From a virus, in the IMG/VR virus record IMGVR_UViG_3300043436_004432, positions 1 through 21,958 of that record: DNA of 21,958 bases. One strand, 5' to 3'. Shown piece by piece: positions 7,434 through 14,596 of this stretch (the stretch's first letter is position 1; every line of letters starts with the position of its first letter). The notes under the pieces are model-generated. The model did not search any database, was not told the DNA's origin, and saw only the letters and a program-made list of their open reading frames with translations. A program made the translations under genes and the position numbers.

Positions 7434-7465
7434 GGGGAGAGACGTCTTTCCGACGCACTCTCCCC
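7434..7465 (-). terminator. Intrinsic terminator of the leftward DUF6362 transcript
   Basis: An 8-bp outer stem GGGGAGAG (7434-7441) pairs with CTCTCCCC (7458-7465), and inside it CGTC (7443-7446) pairs with GACG (7452-7455) around a five-base loop. Read on the minus strand, the hairpin is followed at once by GTTTTTGTTGG, a typical U-tract, so it terminates leftward transcription past the DUF6362 gene. On the plus strand, where it follows the VRR-NUC stop by 12 bases, there is no U-tract, though the hairpin may still slow or protect that message. Confidence 0.83.
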
Positions 7466-7533
7466 ATCATGCCTTTCAGGTAGCACGGATTTGTTGCAGA
7501 TGTCGAGAAGAAAAATGTTGCAACACATTGGAC

Positions 7534-7914
7534 TCAATGGTGATTCAGTCGATCCGCGATCTTGGCCAACGACACCTGCCACCTCCGCCACGCAGTGGTA
7601 CGATCCACCCCTAACTCGCCACTGATCTCTTTCCAGGGACGACGGGCCGCCCGCCACCAGATCAAGCGACGTTCGTCCTCGCCGATCCACAGCACCCAGT
7701 CGAAGGTCTGCTCAAGCCGAGTGATCGCAGAGGTCGAAGGCCAGACCCGCATCGGCTGCGGCTCCATCGCGAGGATCTCCTTTTCCGACCGCACGATCTG
7801 CGGCCAGGCGTTGAAGTAGCCCTGCACCCTCACGGGCGGCAGCTTGCGCAGGGTGCGGAACGCCTCTTCGAAATGATCGGCGACGTCGTCGGCGGTCCAG
7901 GTGCGATCAGCCAT
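7534..7914 (-). CDS. DUF6362-family HTH protein
   Basis: A 126-residue Trp-rich protein that I recognise as DUF6362, a family seen in Rhodobacteraceae phages and prophages. The C-terminal half (66-122) looks like a sigma-region-4 or transposase-type HTH: RLEQTFDWVLWI, then a tri-helical segment with WKEISGELGVDRTTAWRRW (94-112). The N-terminal half contains the helix ADDVADHFEEAFRTLRKLP. A DNA-binding role, perhaps in late-gene control or packaging, is inference. ATG 7914 is preceded by a strong Shine-Dalgarno (GGGAGGT) and overlaps the upstream gene by eight bases. It is the last gene of its transcript, ahead of the terminator at 7434-7465. Confidence 0.8.
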   Translation of the reverse strand: MADRTWTADDVADHFEEAFRTLRKLPPVRVQGYFNAWPQIVRSEKEILAMEPQPMRVWPSTSAITRLEQTFDWVLWIGEDERRLIWWRAARRPWKEISGELGVDRTTAWRRWQVSLAKIADRLNHH

Positions 7915-8107
7915 GGCGCACCTCCCTCACCGCGGGAAGCTTGCCATAGAGCTTGTCCCCCAGTTGACGGACGAGTTCGCGTTCGGGCCAGGTCAGTCGT
8001 GGGTCATCAAGGGACACAGCCAGCATGCGCTGCTCGCGCCAGCTGTCCCGTTTGACCTGGTCGGGATCGCGGCGCTGGCCGCCGTAGCCTTTGGGGTAGA
8101 GCCTCAT
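7907..8107 (-). CDS. Small conserved protein of unknown function (66 aa)
   Basis: A 66-residue basic protein beginning MRLYPKGYGGQRRDPD, with a helical core (QVKRDSWREQRMLAVSL) and the segment LTWPERELVRQLGDKLYGK. The start ATG 8107 overlaps the TGA of the RuvC-like gene (ATGA), and its own TGA lies eight bases inside the DUF6362 gene; this tight nesting supports it as a real gene. The same frame is open further upstream to 8305, but that part is an Arg/His-rich shadow of the RuvC-like gene. No motif is recognised. It may partner one of its neighbours. Confidence 0.7.
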   Translation of the reverse strand: MRLYPKGYGGQRRDPDQVKRDSWREQRMLAVSLDDPRLTWPERELVRQLGDKLYGKLPAVREVRHG

Positions 8108-8592
8108 GCTGCACCTCCCAGGCTCTCTAGCGCCCAGTGCAGGATGGCGATGGCGTCGGCTTCGTTGTCGTCCGCTGGGCTGTAACCGCGCGCGCGCGCG
8201 GCGGCGATCATGGCCTGCTTGGGTGCATTGCCGTGGCCCGTGGCGTGACGTTTGATGGTGCCGACCGGCACTCCCTCGTAAGGAATGCCGCGCAGTTCGC
8301 CCCACGAGGTCAGCGAGGCCATCAGACCGCCATAGACATGGGCAGCGTCAGTGCCCGCATGCCGCCTGACTTCTTCATACCAGATCGCTGAGATGGGTCC
8401 GGACAGCCGGTCCAACTCCGTCAGCCAGCTGGTGAAGCGCAGATAGCGCATACCGCCGCCATCGTAGCGGCCAGGGCGGAAGCTGGCCGTTCCGGTTGTG
8501 ATCAGACCGTCATGGCCGCGGATCGCCCAGCCTGTGGTCGTGCCGAGATCAAGCGCCAGCAAACAGCGCGGGGTGTTTTCGGGTTGGGTCAT
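8104..8592 (-). CDS. RuvC-like Holliday junction resolvase (RNase H fold)
   Basis: A 162-residue RuvC-type nuclease. The first strand carries LLALDLGTTTGWAI (11-24) with catalytic Asp15; the second acidic residue is in IWYEEVRRH (Glu73 or Glu74); the C-terminal acidic pair is in ADDNEADAIAIL (140-151), with Asp146 in the usual last position. Length is close to RuvC (about 170). Phage relatives resolve four-way and other branched junctions made during replication and recombination, clearing DNA before packaging. The ATG at 8592 has an excellent Shine-Dalgarno (GAGGAGGT). It is the first gene downstream of the repeat-rich region 8593-8982, so its promoter should lie there. Confidence 0.87.
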   Translation of the reverse strand: MTQPENTPRCLLALDLGTTTGWAIRGHDGLITTGTASFRPGRYDGGGMRYLRFTSWLTELDRLSGPISAIWYEEVRRHAGTDAAHVYGGLMASLTSWGELRGIPYEGVPVGTIKRHATGHGNAPKQAMIAAARARGYSPADDNEADAIAILHWALESLGGAA

Positions 8593-8714
8593 GGAGACCT
8601 CCTCTTCGCTTGGACGAGCGTGGCGGGAGGGCTGGCCGGTGAAGGCTGCGGTCTCGCCAGGCCCCGAAGGGTGGTCTGGTCATGTCAGGCGCGGGGCGAG
8701 CGGGCCGCCCGGCA

Positions 8715-8977
8715 GATCCTTCAAAACCTTCAAAGGGGTCTCTTGAAAGATTTTCGCCCCTAAGTGGTTGTACTGTATATATAATATATAATCTTTCAAT
8801 TATTCAATATTTCAATAGGTACCTCTCTCCTAATTTTTAACCGAGCGCGTACGCGTACAGGGATAAAAGGTCCTCTTGAAAGATTGAAAGATTTGAAGGA
8901 TCCCGTTTTACCCTTTCATTGCAGGGATTTGACCCCCCTTAATGCTTCAAGGACAGCTTCAGCGGGTTTGAAGGATC
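8715..8977. repeat. Iteron-like array, consensus TTGAARGATY, seven copies in two forms
   Basis: Form A, TTGAAAGATT, occurs at 8743-8752 (+), 8790-8799 (as AATCTTTCAA, -), 8876-8885 (+) and 8884-8893 (+, overlapping the previous copy by two bases). Form B, TTTGAAGGATC, occurs at 8715-8725 (as GATCCTTCAAA, -), 8892-8902 (+) and 8967-8977 (+). Three copies run head to tail from 8876 to 8902 with a spacing of about eight bases. Two longer matches, GGTC(C)TCTTGAAAGATT, sit at 8737-8752 and 8869-8885. Such clustering is far above chance in this GC-rich DNA. Confidence 0.75.
8778..8807 (-). promoter_or_regulatory. Possible leftward promoter for the RuvC-like operon
   Basis: On the minus strand TTGAAT (8807-8802) is separated by 18 bases from TATATA (8783-8778). 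The whole segment is A/T-rich, so several other pairings are possible, and the transcript would have a leader of roughly 180 bases before the RuvC-like ATG at 8592. It overlaps one inverted TTGAAAGATT repeat. Confidence 0.3.
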
Positions 8978-8982
8978 TCCAG

Positions 8983-11262
8983 TCACCCATCCCACCTCGC
9001 CATCCTGTAGACCATGGCCTGCTTGGTGGAAGACCCGCGCATACCTGTGGTGATGTCGCCACTCTCGATCAGGGTGAGCAGGATTTCATCGCGATCCCGT
9101 GATTTTAGCCACTGCGAGGCCCGAGTGATCTCGGATTTGGTGATACCCTTAGCCCCTGACGCCCGGATGATCTCCTTCAGCCGCTTCAGGTGCGCCTCGG
9201 TCTCGGTGTCCGCGACATGGCGCTCTACCGCTTCCATCGTACGCTGCGCGTAGTGCCGCACGAAACTGATGGCCCACTCTGCCGCCGTGATCTCGATCTC
9301 GGGCCGTGCTGGATCACGCCCCACCGCCACTATGAGCGCAAGCTTCAGGGCGTTTTCTCCGATGCGGGCGAGGATTGCCGTGAAGGCCGTTCCAGCGGCG
9401 GCCCGCAATTCCTCCGTCAACTCGATGCTGAGCTGGCGGAACCGGGCCCGGGCCTCCTCAGTCATCGGCACGATCATCGGGTTCACGGCAGTGTTCTGAT
9501 CGGCGGTCTTGCCGGTCAGATTGCCCTTCTTGGTCCCACCGCCCGCGGCGATCAGCTGCAGCCCCTGGATCAGCGCGGGCGGGGCTTGCCGGATCCCGAC
9601 GGCAATGTTCTCGTCGGGGTAGTCCTCGTCGCTGGGCAGGATCAGGAAACGAGCCAGCGAGCCATCAACGACGTTCGCCCCCTGCAGCGCGCCCCAGAAG
9701 TGCAAGGGCGTCGTGGTGCCATAGACGCAGAGGCAGGGCTGGTTGATGTCGCGCCGTTCGTTCGTGCCGTCCCGATTGGCGTATTCTGCCCCGAGGAAGA
9801 TCCCACCGGCCGAGGTATAGAGCTCGGTCATGTTATCGAGGATTTCGGTGATATGGCGCGGGCTGCGCTTGCGGTCTGCGGCAGCTGACAGGAACATGCC
9901 GAACTCGTCGATCTGGAACAGGATCGCGGGCTGGCGGTGCAGCGCGGTCAAAAGGCCCGCGCCGGAAGCGATTTTGTTGCCGCCGAGATGATGGGCCAGC
10001 CCCGCCTCGAAGAAGGTCTCGTTGATGATTTCTCGGGCGTGGTTCTTGCCCGAACCGCTGTCCGCGATTCCGACGACATAGAGGTTCGAGCGCAGGTTGC
10101 TCTCGGTCCGATAATTCCGCCCCATCAGCGCGCCGATTGCACAGAGGCTGGCGCCGAACGACAGGAGCGGCTGCGGGCGCCGGGCAGTGGACAGCATGTA
10201 ATCGGTCAGATCGCCGACCAACCCGTCAGGTATCGCCAGCGAGAACGGCGGTGCGGCTGGGGCCGGAGACGCCGCAGTTGTTGAGACATCCAACCGTGCA
10301 AGCAGACCCGCCGCAGGATGATCCGCGTCATCGGGCAGACTGCCATCAAGGCGGAGGTCGGGATCAGGCTGCCAGCCGCGCTCCATGGCGAGATGGTAGA
10401 TCGTGCCAGCCCCGATCCGATCGGGCTTGAAGCTGGCCCAAGCGTTAAGCGTAGTGGCCGGCACATCCTTGGCCGCCTGCGCAGACCAGCCGCCAAAGAG
10501 ATCGGCTCCGGCCTCGCCAAGCGCCCCTTTCAGCGCCATGCCAACCCGCATCCAGCTGTCGTAGTCGAGTTCAGCGTTGGGCAGCCAAGCGAGCGCTGCC
10601 TCGATCGCGGGCAAGGTTCCGATCTGGCTGTGGATGCGCTCGACTTCACCCGCAGGTGCAACGGCAGAGAGCCCACGCTGGCGCAACGCTTCCGGGAGCA
10701 GCGCATAGGCCTCGTCAAGAAACGCAAGCGCAGCTTCGGCCGTGATTTCGGGCAAGTCGGTGATGTCGATATCCGCCAGACCCTCCTCGGGCCAGGCGTA
10801 GGGCGCGCCAGTGTCAGGGTGGATGGCATAGGCCACGAACTGCTGCCCGAGGCAGAGCACCTCCAGCGGGTGGCGCTTGATGCCACGGAACGGCTCGTTG
10901 GTGCGATAGACCAGCATCCGCTTCGGGGCCCGGCCAATGCGCAGGGCGGGCGTGTCACCGAGACGCTCCCTGGCGAGCCGCTCGATCTGCAGCGACAGTT
11001 CAGCGTCCTCGGCGATGTCGATATCCACCGCCGCCACGGCGCCGCCGACAATCCCAATGCCGCAATCCGGCCAGCTGGCCCATGTGGCCACCTCGACCTC
11101 CGTAGTACCGCGCTCGGCATGGCGGTTCCATTCCGGGTAGTCCGCCCAAGCCCCGCGCTGGAAGCGGCCGGGCTTCTTCGTGCCCGGGCCGATGGGCAGG
11201 ATGGCATAGCCATTGGTGACGAGCCGCGCGCCGAAGCGCGCGATGAAGGATGTGTCAGTCAT
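8983..11262 (-). CDS. Primase-polymerase/helicase replication protein
   Basis: A 759-residue multidomain replication protein. Residues 1-190 are a bifunctional primase/polymerase N-terminal domain (archaeo-eukaryotic type): AVAAVDIDIAED (76-86) supplies metal-binding Asp80 and Asp82, and YAIHPDTG (145-152) holds the expected His148. Residues about 208-300 match PriCT-2 (IEAALAWLPNAELDYDSWMR through DRIGAGTIYHLAMERG). The C-terminal half is a P-loop ATPase with Walker A GIADSGSGKN (398-407) and Walker B ILFQIDEFG (447-455), probably the helicase or a DnaB-like motor. It would prime and unwind at the phage origin. The gene ends against the repeat array at 8715-8977, a probable target. ATG 11262 overlaps the DUF6511 stop as TGATG. 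Last gene of the replication operon. Confidence 0.88.
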   Translation of the reverse strand: MTDTSFIARFGARLVTNGYAILPIGPGTKKPGRFQRGAWADYPEWNRHAERGTTEVEVATWASWPDCGIGIVGGAVAAVDIDIAEDAELSLQIERLARERLGDTPALRIGRAPKRMLVYRTNEPFRGIKRHPLEVLCLGQQFVAYAIHPDTGAPYAWPEEGLADIDITDLPEITAEAALAFLDEAYALLPEALRQRGLSAVAPAGEVERIHSQIGTLPAIEAALAWLPNAELDYDSWMRVGMALKGALGEAGADLFGGWSAQAAKDVPATTLNAWASFKPDRIGAGTIYHLAMERGWQPDPDLRLDGSLPDDADHPAAGLLARLDVSTTAASPAPAAPPFSLAIPDGLVGDLTDYMLSTARRPQPLLSFGASLCAIGALMGRNYRTESNLRSNLYVVGIADSGSGKNHAREIINETFFEAGLAHHLGGNKIASGAGLLTALHRQPAILFQIDEFGMFLSAAADRKRSPRHITEILDNMTELYTSAGGIFLGAEYANRDGTNERRDINQPCLCVYGTTTPLHFWGALQGANVVDGSLARFLILPSDEDYPDENIAVGIRQAPPALIQGLQLIAAGGGTKKGNLTGKTADQNTAVNPMIVPMTEEARARFRQLSIELTEELRAAAGTAFTAILARIGENALKLALIVAVGRDPARPEIEITAAEWAISFVRHYAQRTMEAVERHVADTETEAHLKRLKEIIRASGAKGITKSEITRASQWLKSRDRDEILLTLIESGDITTGMRGSSTKQAMVYRMARWDG

Positions 11263-11648
11263 CAGAAGGGCACCTCGGGGGTCATGGCGTCGAAGCGTTT
11301 GCGGTCCTTGGCCGCAAGCTCACGCAGGTGGTCGCAATATCCGGTGACGACCGCATCAATGAAGCGGTCCCATTCGGTCTCGGTCAGGGTGGCAAGATCG
11401 GACTTGCCGATGCTCTCGAGATACTCGCCGCCCATCTGGCCGCCGACGGTCATCGCCTCGGCCTCATTCGGGGTGGGGTCAATCATGCCCTTCCTCCCAT
11501 GGCAGATGTCCTGGCAGGTCCGGCTGCAGAGGTGCTTGCGGCTGGCATCGCACCGCGGGTCGGAGAGCCGATAGTGTGGGTTGAACCAGCCAAACCCACG
11601 AGGTTGCCGGTGGCAGATGGCGCAGAGGCCGGTGTGGAGTGCGCGCAT
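11262..11648 (-). CDS. DUF6511-family Cys-rich protein
   Basis: A 128-residue protein I recognise as DUF6511, a family of alphaproteobacterial phages and prophages. The N-terminal 55 residues are zinc-finger-like: Cys9 and Cys12 (LCAICHR), Cys33, then Cys41, Cys45 and Cys49 (LCSRTCQDICHGRKG). The rest is helical and acidic (EAEAMTVGGQMGGEYLESIG, ETEWDRFIDAVVTGYCDHL) and ends TPEVPF. Function unknown; position between a helicase and the primase-helicase suggests a replication accessory. The first 166 bases lie inside the 3' end of the helicase gene in another frame. ATG 11648 has only AGG upstream, so translation is probably coupled to the helicase. Confidence 0.82.
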   Translation of the reverse strand: MRALHTGLCAICHRQPRGFGWFNPHYRLSDPRCDASRKHLCSRTCQDICHGRKGMIDPTPNEAEAMTVGGQMGGEYLESIGKSDLATLTETEWDRFIDAVVTGYCDHLRELAAKDRKRFDAMTPEVPF

Positions 11649-13219
11649 GGATCAAACCTGTGGCCGGAGATTTCGACATAGCGGCCCGAGGGACGGACCG
11701 AGATTGCGCTAGGGCGCGCAAGAAGCGCGGCTTCAGCGATGGCCTGATCGACGGTGAGCGGCACTGGGCAGCCGGGCGCGCGCTTGCGCCACCACTCAGC
11801 CGCTTTCTGGCGGGCATAGCCTTGGTGCTCGATGCAGACCCATTCGCTGTATGACGTGAGCCCGCAACTGTAGGTCACCTTGAGCGAGGGCAGCCCGCCG
11901 AGCTTGTCATGGCGGCTGTAGGACACGCCATCCACCGGCAGCCACTGCACTTTCGGCGACAAGACCGGGAGTGTGGCCGCCGTCGGAGCGATCTTCACCT
12001 CTCGGGCCGGAAAGACGTAGCCGCAGTCCGGGCATTCCGTCGCCGAAAGCGCTATAATGCTGTCACATTCCGGGCAGACCTTGGTCGGGGCATCGCCACC
12101 ACCGGCCTCGCCGGCCCGTCGGGGCCGCACCAGATCGATCGGCCCGTGGCGGCGGACATTGCCGGCGAAATCGAGGACCAGGCAGTTTTCCTTGCCCGGC
12201 GCGAGACGCGTCCCACGGCCCACCATCTGCACATAAAGGCCTGCCGACTTGGTGGGGCGCAGGAGCGCGATCAGATCGACGGCAGGGGCGTTGAAGCCGG
12301 TGGTCAGCACGCCCATCGAGGCCAGCGCACGGATTTCACCGCGCTTGAACGCGGCAATGATCGCATCGCGCTCTTCCTTCGGTGTGTCGCCGAAGATGGT
12401 GCGGCAGATGATGCCTTGGCGGCCGAACTCTTCGGCCACGTGGCGGGCATGATCCACGCCAGAACAGAAGGCCAGCCAAGACTTCCGATCACGCCCATGT
12501 TCAATGATCTCGGTAACCGCGGCGCGCGTGATGGCCTCCTTGTCCACCGCCGCTGCCAGATCGCGCTGGATGAAATCGCCTGCGCGGGTACCGACCTTCG
12601 AGACATCCAACCGCGTTGCGGGTTGTTTCGAGACCAGCGGACTGAGATAGCCGGCGTCGATCAGATCACGCACCGGAGCTTCATATGCGATGTCGTTGAA
12701 GAGCGCGTTCTTGCCCTCATGCAACATGCCGCTGTCGAGCCGGAAGGGCGTGGCGGTTAGCCCGATGACCTTGAGCGCGGGGTTGATGCGGGTTAGGCCG
12801 TCCAAAAACCGGCGGTACATGGTGCTGGAACTGCCGGGGATGAGATGTGCCTCGTCGATCAGCACGAGATCCGTGTGGCCGATCTCAGCCGCGCGGCGGT
12901 GGATCGACTGGATGCCTGCGAAAAGAATGCGGGCCTGTGCCTCGCGCTTGCCCAAGCCAGCCGAATAGATGCCGGCCGGGGCCTCGGGCCAGAGCCCGAT
13001 CATCTCGGCATGGTTCTGGGCGATCAGCTCACGGACATGGGTCACGATAAGGATGCGCTGGTCGGGCCAGGCTTTCAGCACGCCCTCGATGAAGGCGGCC
13101 ATCACCAAGCTCTTGCCCCCGGCAGTCGGGATCACCACCAGCGGGTTGCCTTTGTGGTTCTGGAAATAGCCGTAGATCGCAGTGATCGCGGCCTGTTGAT
13201 AGGGGCGCAGGGTCAGCAT
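11483..13219 (-). CDS. DEAD/DEAH-box superfamily 2 helicase with Zn ribbon
   Basis: A 578-residue SF2 helicase of the UvsW/RecQ-like phage type. Motif I is IPTAGGKS (30-37), motif II DEAH (122-125), motif III-like GLTATP (153-158), motif V around TTGFNAPAVD (306-315) and motif VI QMVGRGTR (331-338). After the two RecA-like domains comes a four-Cys ribbon (Cys382, Cys385, Cys396, Cys399), then a domain with the segment LKVTYSCGLTSYSEWVCIEH and a conserved-looking end at RYVEISGHRF (513-522). The last 55 residues (Ala/Ser/Thr/Pro-rich) look non-native and lie wholly over the DUF6511 gene. It would unwind or remodel forks and recombination intermediates. ATG 13219 overlaps the nuclease gene by seven bases. 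Confidence 0.92.
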   Translation of the reverse strand: MLTLRPYQQAAITAIYGYFQNHKGNPLVVIPTAGGKSLVMAAFIEGVLKAWPDQRILIVTHVRELIAQNHAEMIGLWPEAPAGIYSAGLGKREAQARILFAGIQSIHRRAAEIGHTDLVLIDEAHLIPGSSSTMYRRFLDGLTRINPALKVIGLTATPFRLDSGMLHEGKNALFNDIAYEAPVRDLIDAGYLSPLVSKQPATRLDVSKVGTRAGDFIQRDLAAAVDKEAITRAAVTEIIEHGRDRKSWLAFCSGVDHARHVAEEFGRQGIICRTIFGDTPKEERDAIIAAFKRGEIRALASMGVLTTGFNAPAVDLIALLRPTKSAGLYVQMVGRGTRLAPGKENCLVLDFAGNVRRHGPIDLVRPRRAGEAGGGDAPTKVCPECDSIIALSATECPDCGYVFPAREVKIAPTAATLPVLSPKVQWLPVDGVSYSRHDKLGGLPSLKVTYSCGLTSYSEWVCIEHQGYARQKAAEWWRKRAPGCPVPLTVDQAIAEAALLARPSAISVRPSGRYVEISGHRFDPCAHSTPASAPSATGNLVGLAGSTHTIGSPTRGAMPAASTSAAGPARTSAMGGRA

Positions 13220-14157
13220 GGCGCGGCCTCCGTCGTGCGGGCGTCGTTTGCCCAGGTGGAGCCATCGGCCATGCGGTAGGTGACGACATCCTCACCCGCA
13301 TCGATGACCTCGCCCGGGACGAGATCGGGGATGAAGAGACGGCGGTTGCAGGCTGCGCGCTGTTCGAGCGCTGTCAGCATCCGGTCGTGACGGGCGCAGT
13401 GCCAGCCGCCGTCAACGGGCGTCGCATGCAGACAGGACCGGCAGGTCACGGCCGCCCCACCACCACCGTGGCAGACGGCATGGTGATCGCAGAACCGACA
13501 TTCGAACCAGGCCGGGTCCTCGCTGATCCGCGCGGGCGGATGCTGGGCGAAGATAACCCGGCCCGCCTTTTCCATCAGCCGCTCGGCGATGGCGCTATCA
13601 GCCTCGATGCGCTCGATATGCAGCGCATCGGTATCCTTACAAACCGCCACATAAAGCGCACGGGTGATCCCCATCAGATGCATGTAGATCTGCATCTGTG
13701 CGGCGTGCTGGGGCTTGGCCTGCACCACGCCTTTGGCTGTCAACTCAGTGAAACTCTTGACCCCGTGGGTCTTGAACTCCAGCACATGCCAGGCCTTCGG
13801 GGCCTCAAGGATGCCGATGGCAACGCCGTCCAGCGAGCCGCCGAAATGGCCGCCATGGGCTTCGACGCGGAACTGACGGCCGGTTTCGGGATCAACCTCG
13901 AGCACAGTTGCGCCAGTGGCGCGCAGATTGCGCACGAGGCGGTCCTCTTCCCGCTGGCCCGTCTCGAAGAGGCGCAGCAGGCGGCCGGAATGGCGCGCGG
14001 GCGTGACCCAGCGGAAATCGTACCAGAGTGCGCGGGCGCAGGACTTGCCAATGATCGAGGCACCGAGGTGGTCGCGGAAACCATCACCCTGGCGGGCCTC
14101 ATAATCGGCATAGATTGCCGTCAGCGTCGGCGTGGAGGCTTCGGGAAGCTCGGCCAT
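13213..14157 (-). CDS. Cas4/RecB-like PD-(D/E)XK nuclease with Fe-S cysteines
   Basis: A 314-residue nuclease. Active-site residues are Asp110 (GGSLDG), Glu127-x-Lys129 (LEFKT) and the following Gln in HAAQMQIYM (151-159, RecB motif). Cys40 (IIGKSCARALWY) together with Cys220, Cys223 and Cys229 (ECRFCDHHAVC) has the spacing of the Fe-S cluster seen in Cas4 and AddB. A second cluster, Cys239, Cys242, Cys254 and perhaps His257, follows (CRSCLH ... HCARHD) and may bind zinc. It would resect DNA ends for phage recombination, with the ATPase and DUF669 protein upstream. Start: the frame allows GTG 14160, but ATG 14157 overlaps the preceding TGA as TGATG and has GGGAGGG at correct spacing, so I take ATG. 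Confidence 0.87.
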   Translation of the reverse strand: MAELPEASTPTLTAIYADYEARQGDGFRDHLGASIIGKSCARALWYDFRWVTPARHSGRLLRLFETGQREEDRLVRNLRATGATVLEVDPETGRQFRVEAHGGHFGGSLDGVAIGILEAPKAWHVLEFKTHGVKSFTELTAKGVVQAKPQHAAQMQIYMHLMGITRALYVAVCKDTDALHIERIEADSAIAERLMEKAGRVIFAQHPPARISEDPAWFECRFCDHHAVCHGGGGAAVTCRSCLHATPVDGGWHCARHDRMLTALEQRAACNRRLFIPDLVPGEVIDAGEDVVTYRMADGSTWANDARTTEAAPC

Positions 14158-14531
14158 CACAGACCCTCCCGTTCACTGCGGGCCTGCGCCTCAGCCAGAA
14201 TGCCGCTCCAGGTTTCTGGATCATGGCGCTCGCGCAGGACGCCGATCAGCGCATCCTTCAGCTTCTGGCGACGACGACGGCTTGTGCCTTGGGCCAGAAG
14301 TTCCGCCCGCTCGCGGCTCAGGTGCCGCAGCGCCGTGCGGGCCCTGTGAAACCAGTCCGGGTCGATGGGTTTGTGACCCCGCTGCCGGGCCAGATCGGCC
14401 GTCGCGATCTGGGTGCGGATCTTGGCAATTGCGTCGTCAAGCTCGATCAACCGGCGCTGATCATCAGGCAAGCCGGGGCTGATCACGGCCCCAAGGTTTC
14501 CATCGGCGGCCGCGTTGTTCAGGTCAGTCAT
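14157..14531 (-). CDS. Small phage protein of unknown function, coiled-coil (124 aa)
   Basis: A 124-residue, highly charged helical protein. Residues about 23-50 (DDQRRLIELDDAIAKIRTQI) and 62-100 (RARTALRHLSRERAELLAQG, then a run of Arg/Lys: SRRRRQKLKDAL) suggest a coiled-coil with a basic patch. The C-terminus (RHDPETWSGILAEAQARSER) is helical. No catalytic motif is visible. ATG 14531 has a good GAGGA Shine-Dalgarno, and its TGA overlaps the nuclease ATG. Placement between DUF669 and the Cas4-like nuclease suggests a recombination or replication accessory; I do not recognise the family. Confidence 0.75.
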   Translation of the reverse strand: MTDLNNAAADGNLGAVISPGLPDDQRRLIELDDAIAKIRTQIATADLARQRGHKPIDPDWFHRARTALRHLSRERAELLAQGTSRRRRQKLKDALIGVLRERHDPETWSGILAEAQARSEREGL

Positions 14532-14596
14532 GGGATTGTCCTCAGATGGGGTTAGGCACCGCCCCGGCCGTCAACAGGTCAGGGCGGCGCAGCGCG

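Larger units (their letters stand above)
8593..8982. other. 390-base non-coding region, partly AT-rich, candidate replication origin
   Basis: No protein-like frame is seen on either strand. The left half (8593-8710) is GC-rich with the leader of the RuvC-like gene. The right half changes abruptly in composition: 8771-8820 is nearly pure A/T (alternating TATATA and TTCAAT), and it is bracketed by repeated TTGAAAGATT and TTTGAAGGATC sequences on both strands. A short self-complementary GTACGCGTAC lies at 8849-8858. An AT-rich unwinding element flanked by iteron-like repeats, next to a primase-helicase gene, is what a phage origin looks like; the origin function is inference. Confidence 0.6.

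Noticed and set aside
10318-11574. A 418-codon open frame on the plus strand opposite the primase-helicase
   Set aside because: Shadow of a well-supported gene; no Shine-Dalgarno and no recognisable domain.
13213-14157. Cas4-like nuclease as a sign of a CRISPR-Cas system
   Set aside because: No CRISPR repeats and no other cas genes in the window; Cas4-like nucleases are common in phage recombination modules.
13387-14349. A 320-codon open frame on the plus strand opposite the nuclease
   Set aside because: Antisense to the PD-(D/E)XK nuclease with intact catalytic and Fe-S residues; composition is shadow-like.
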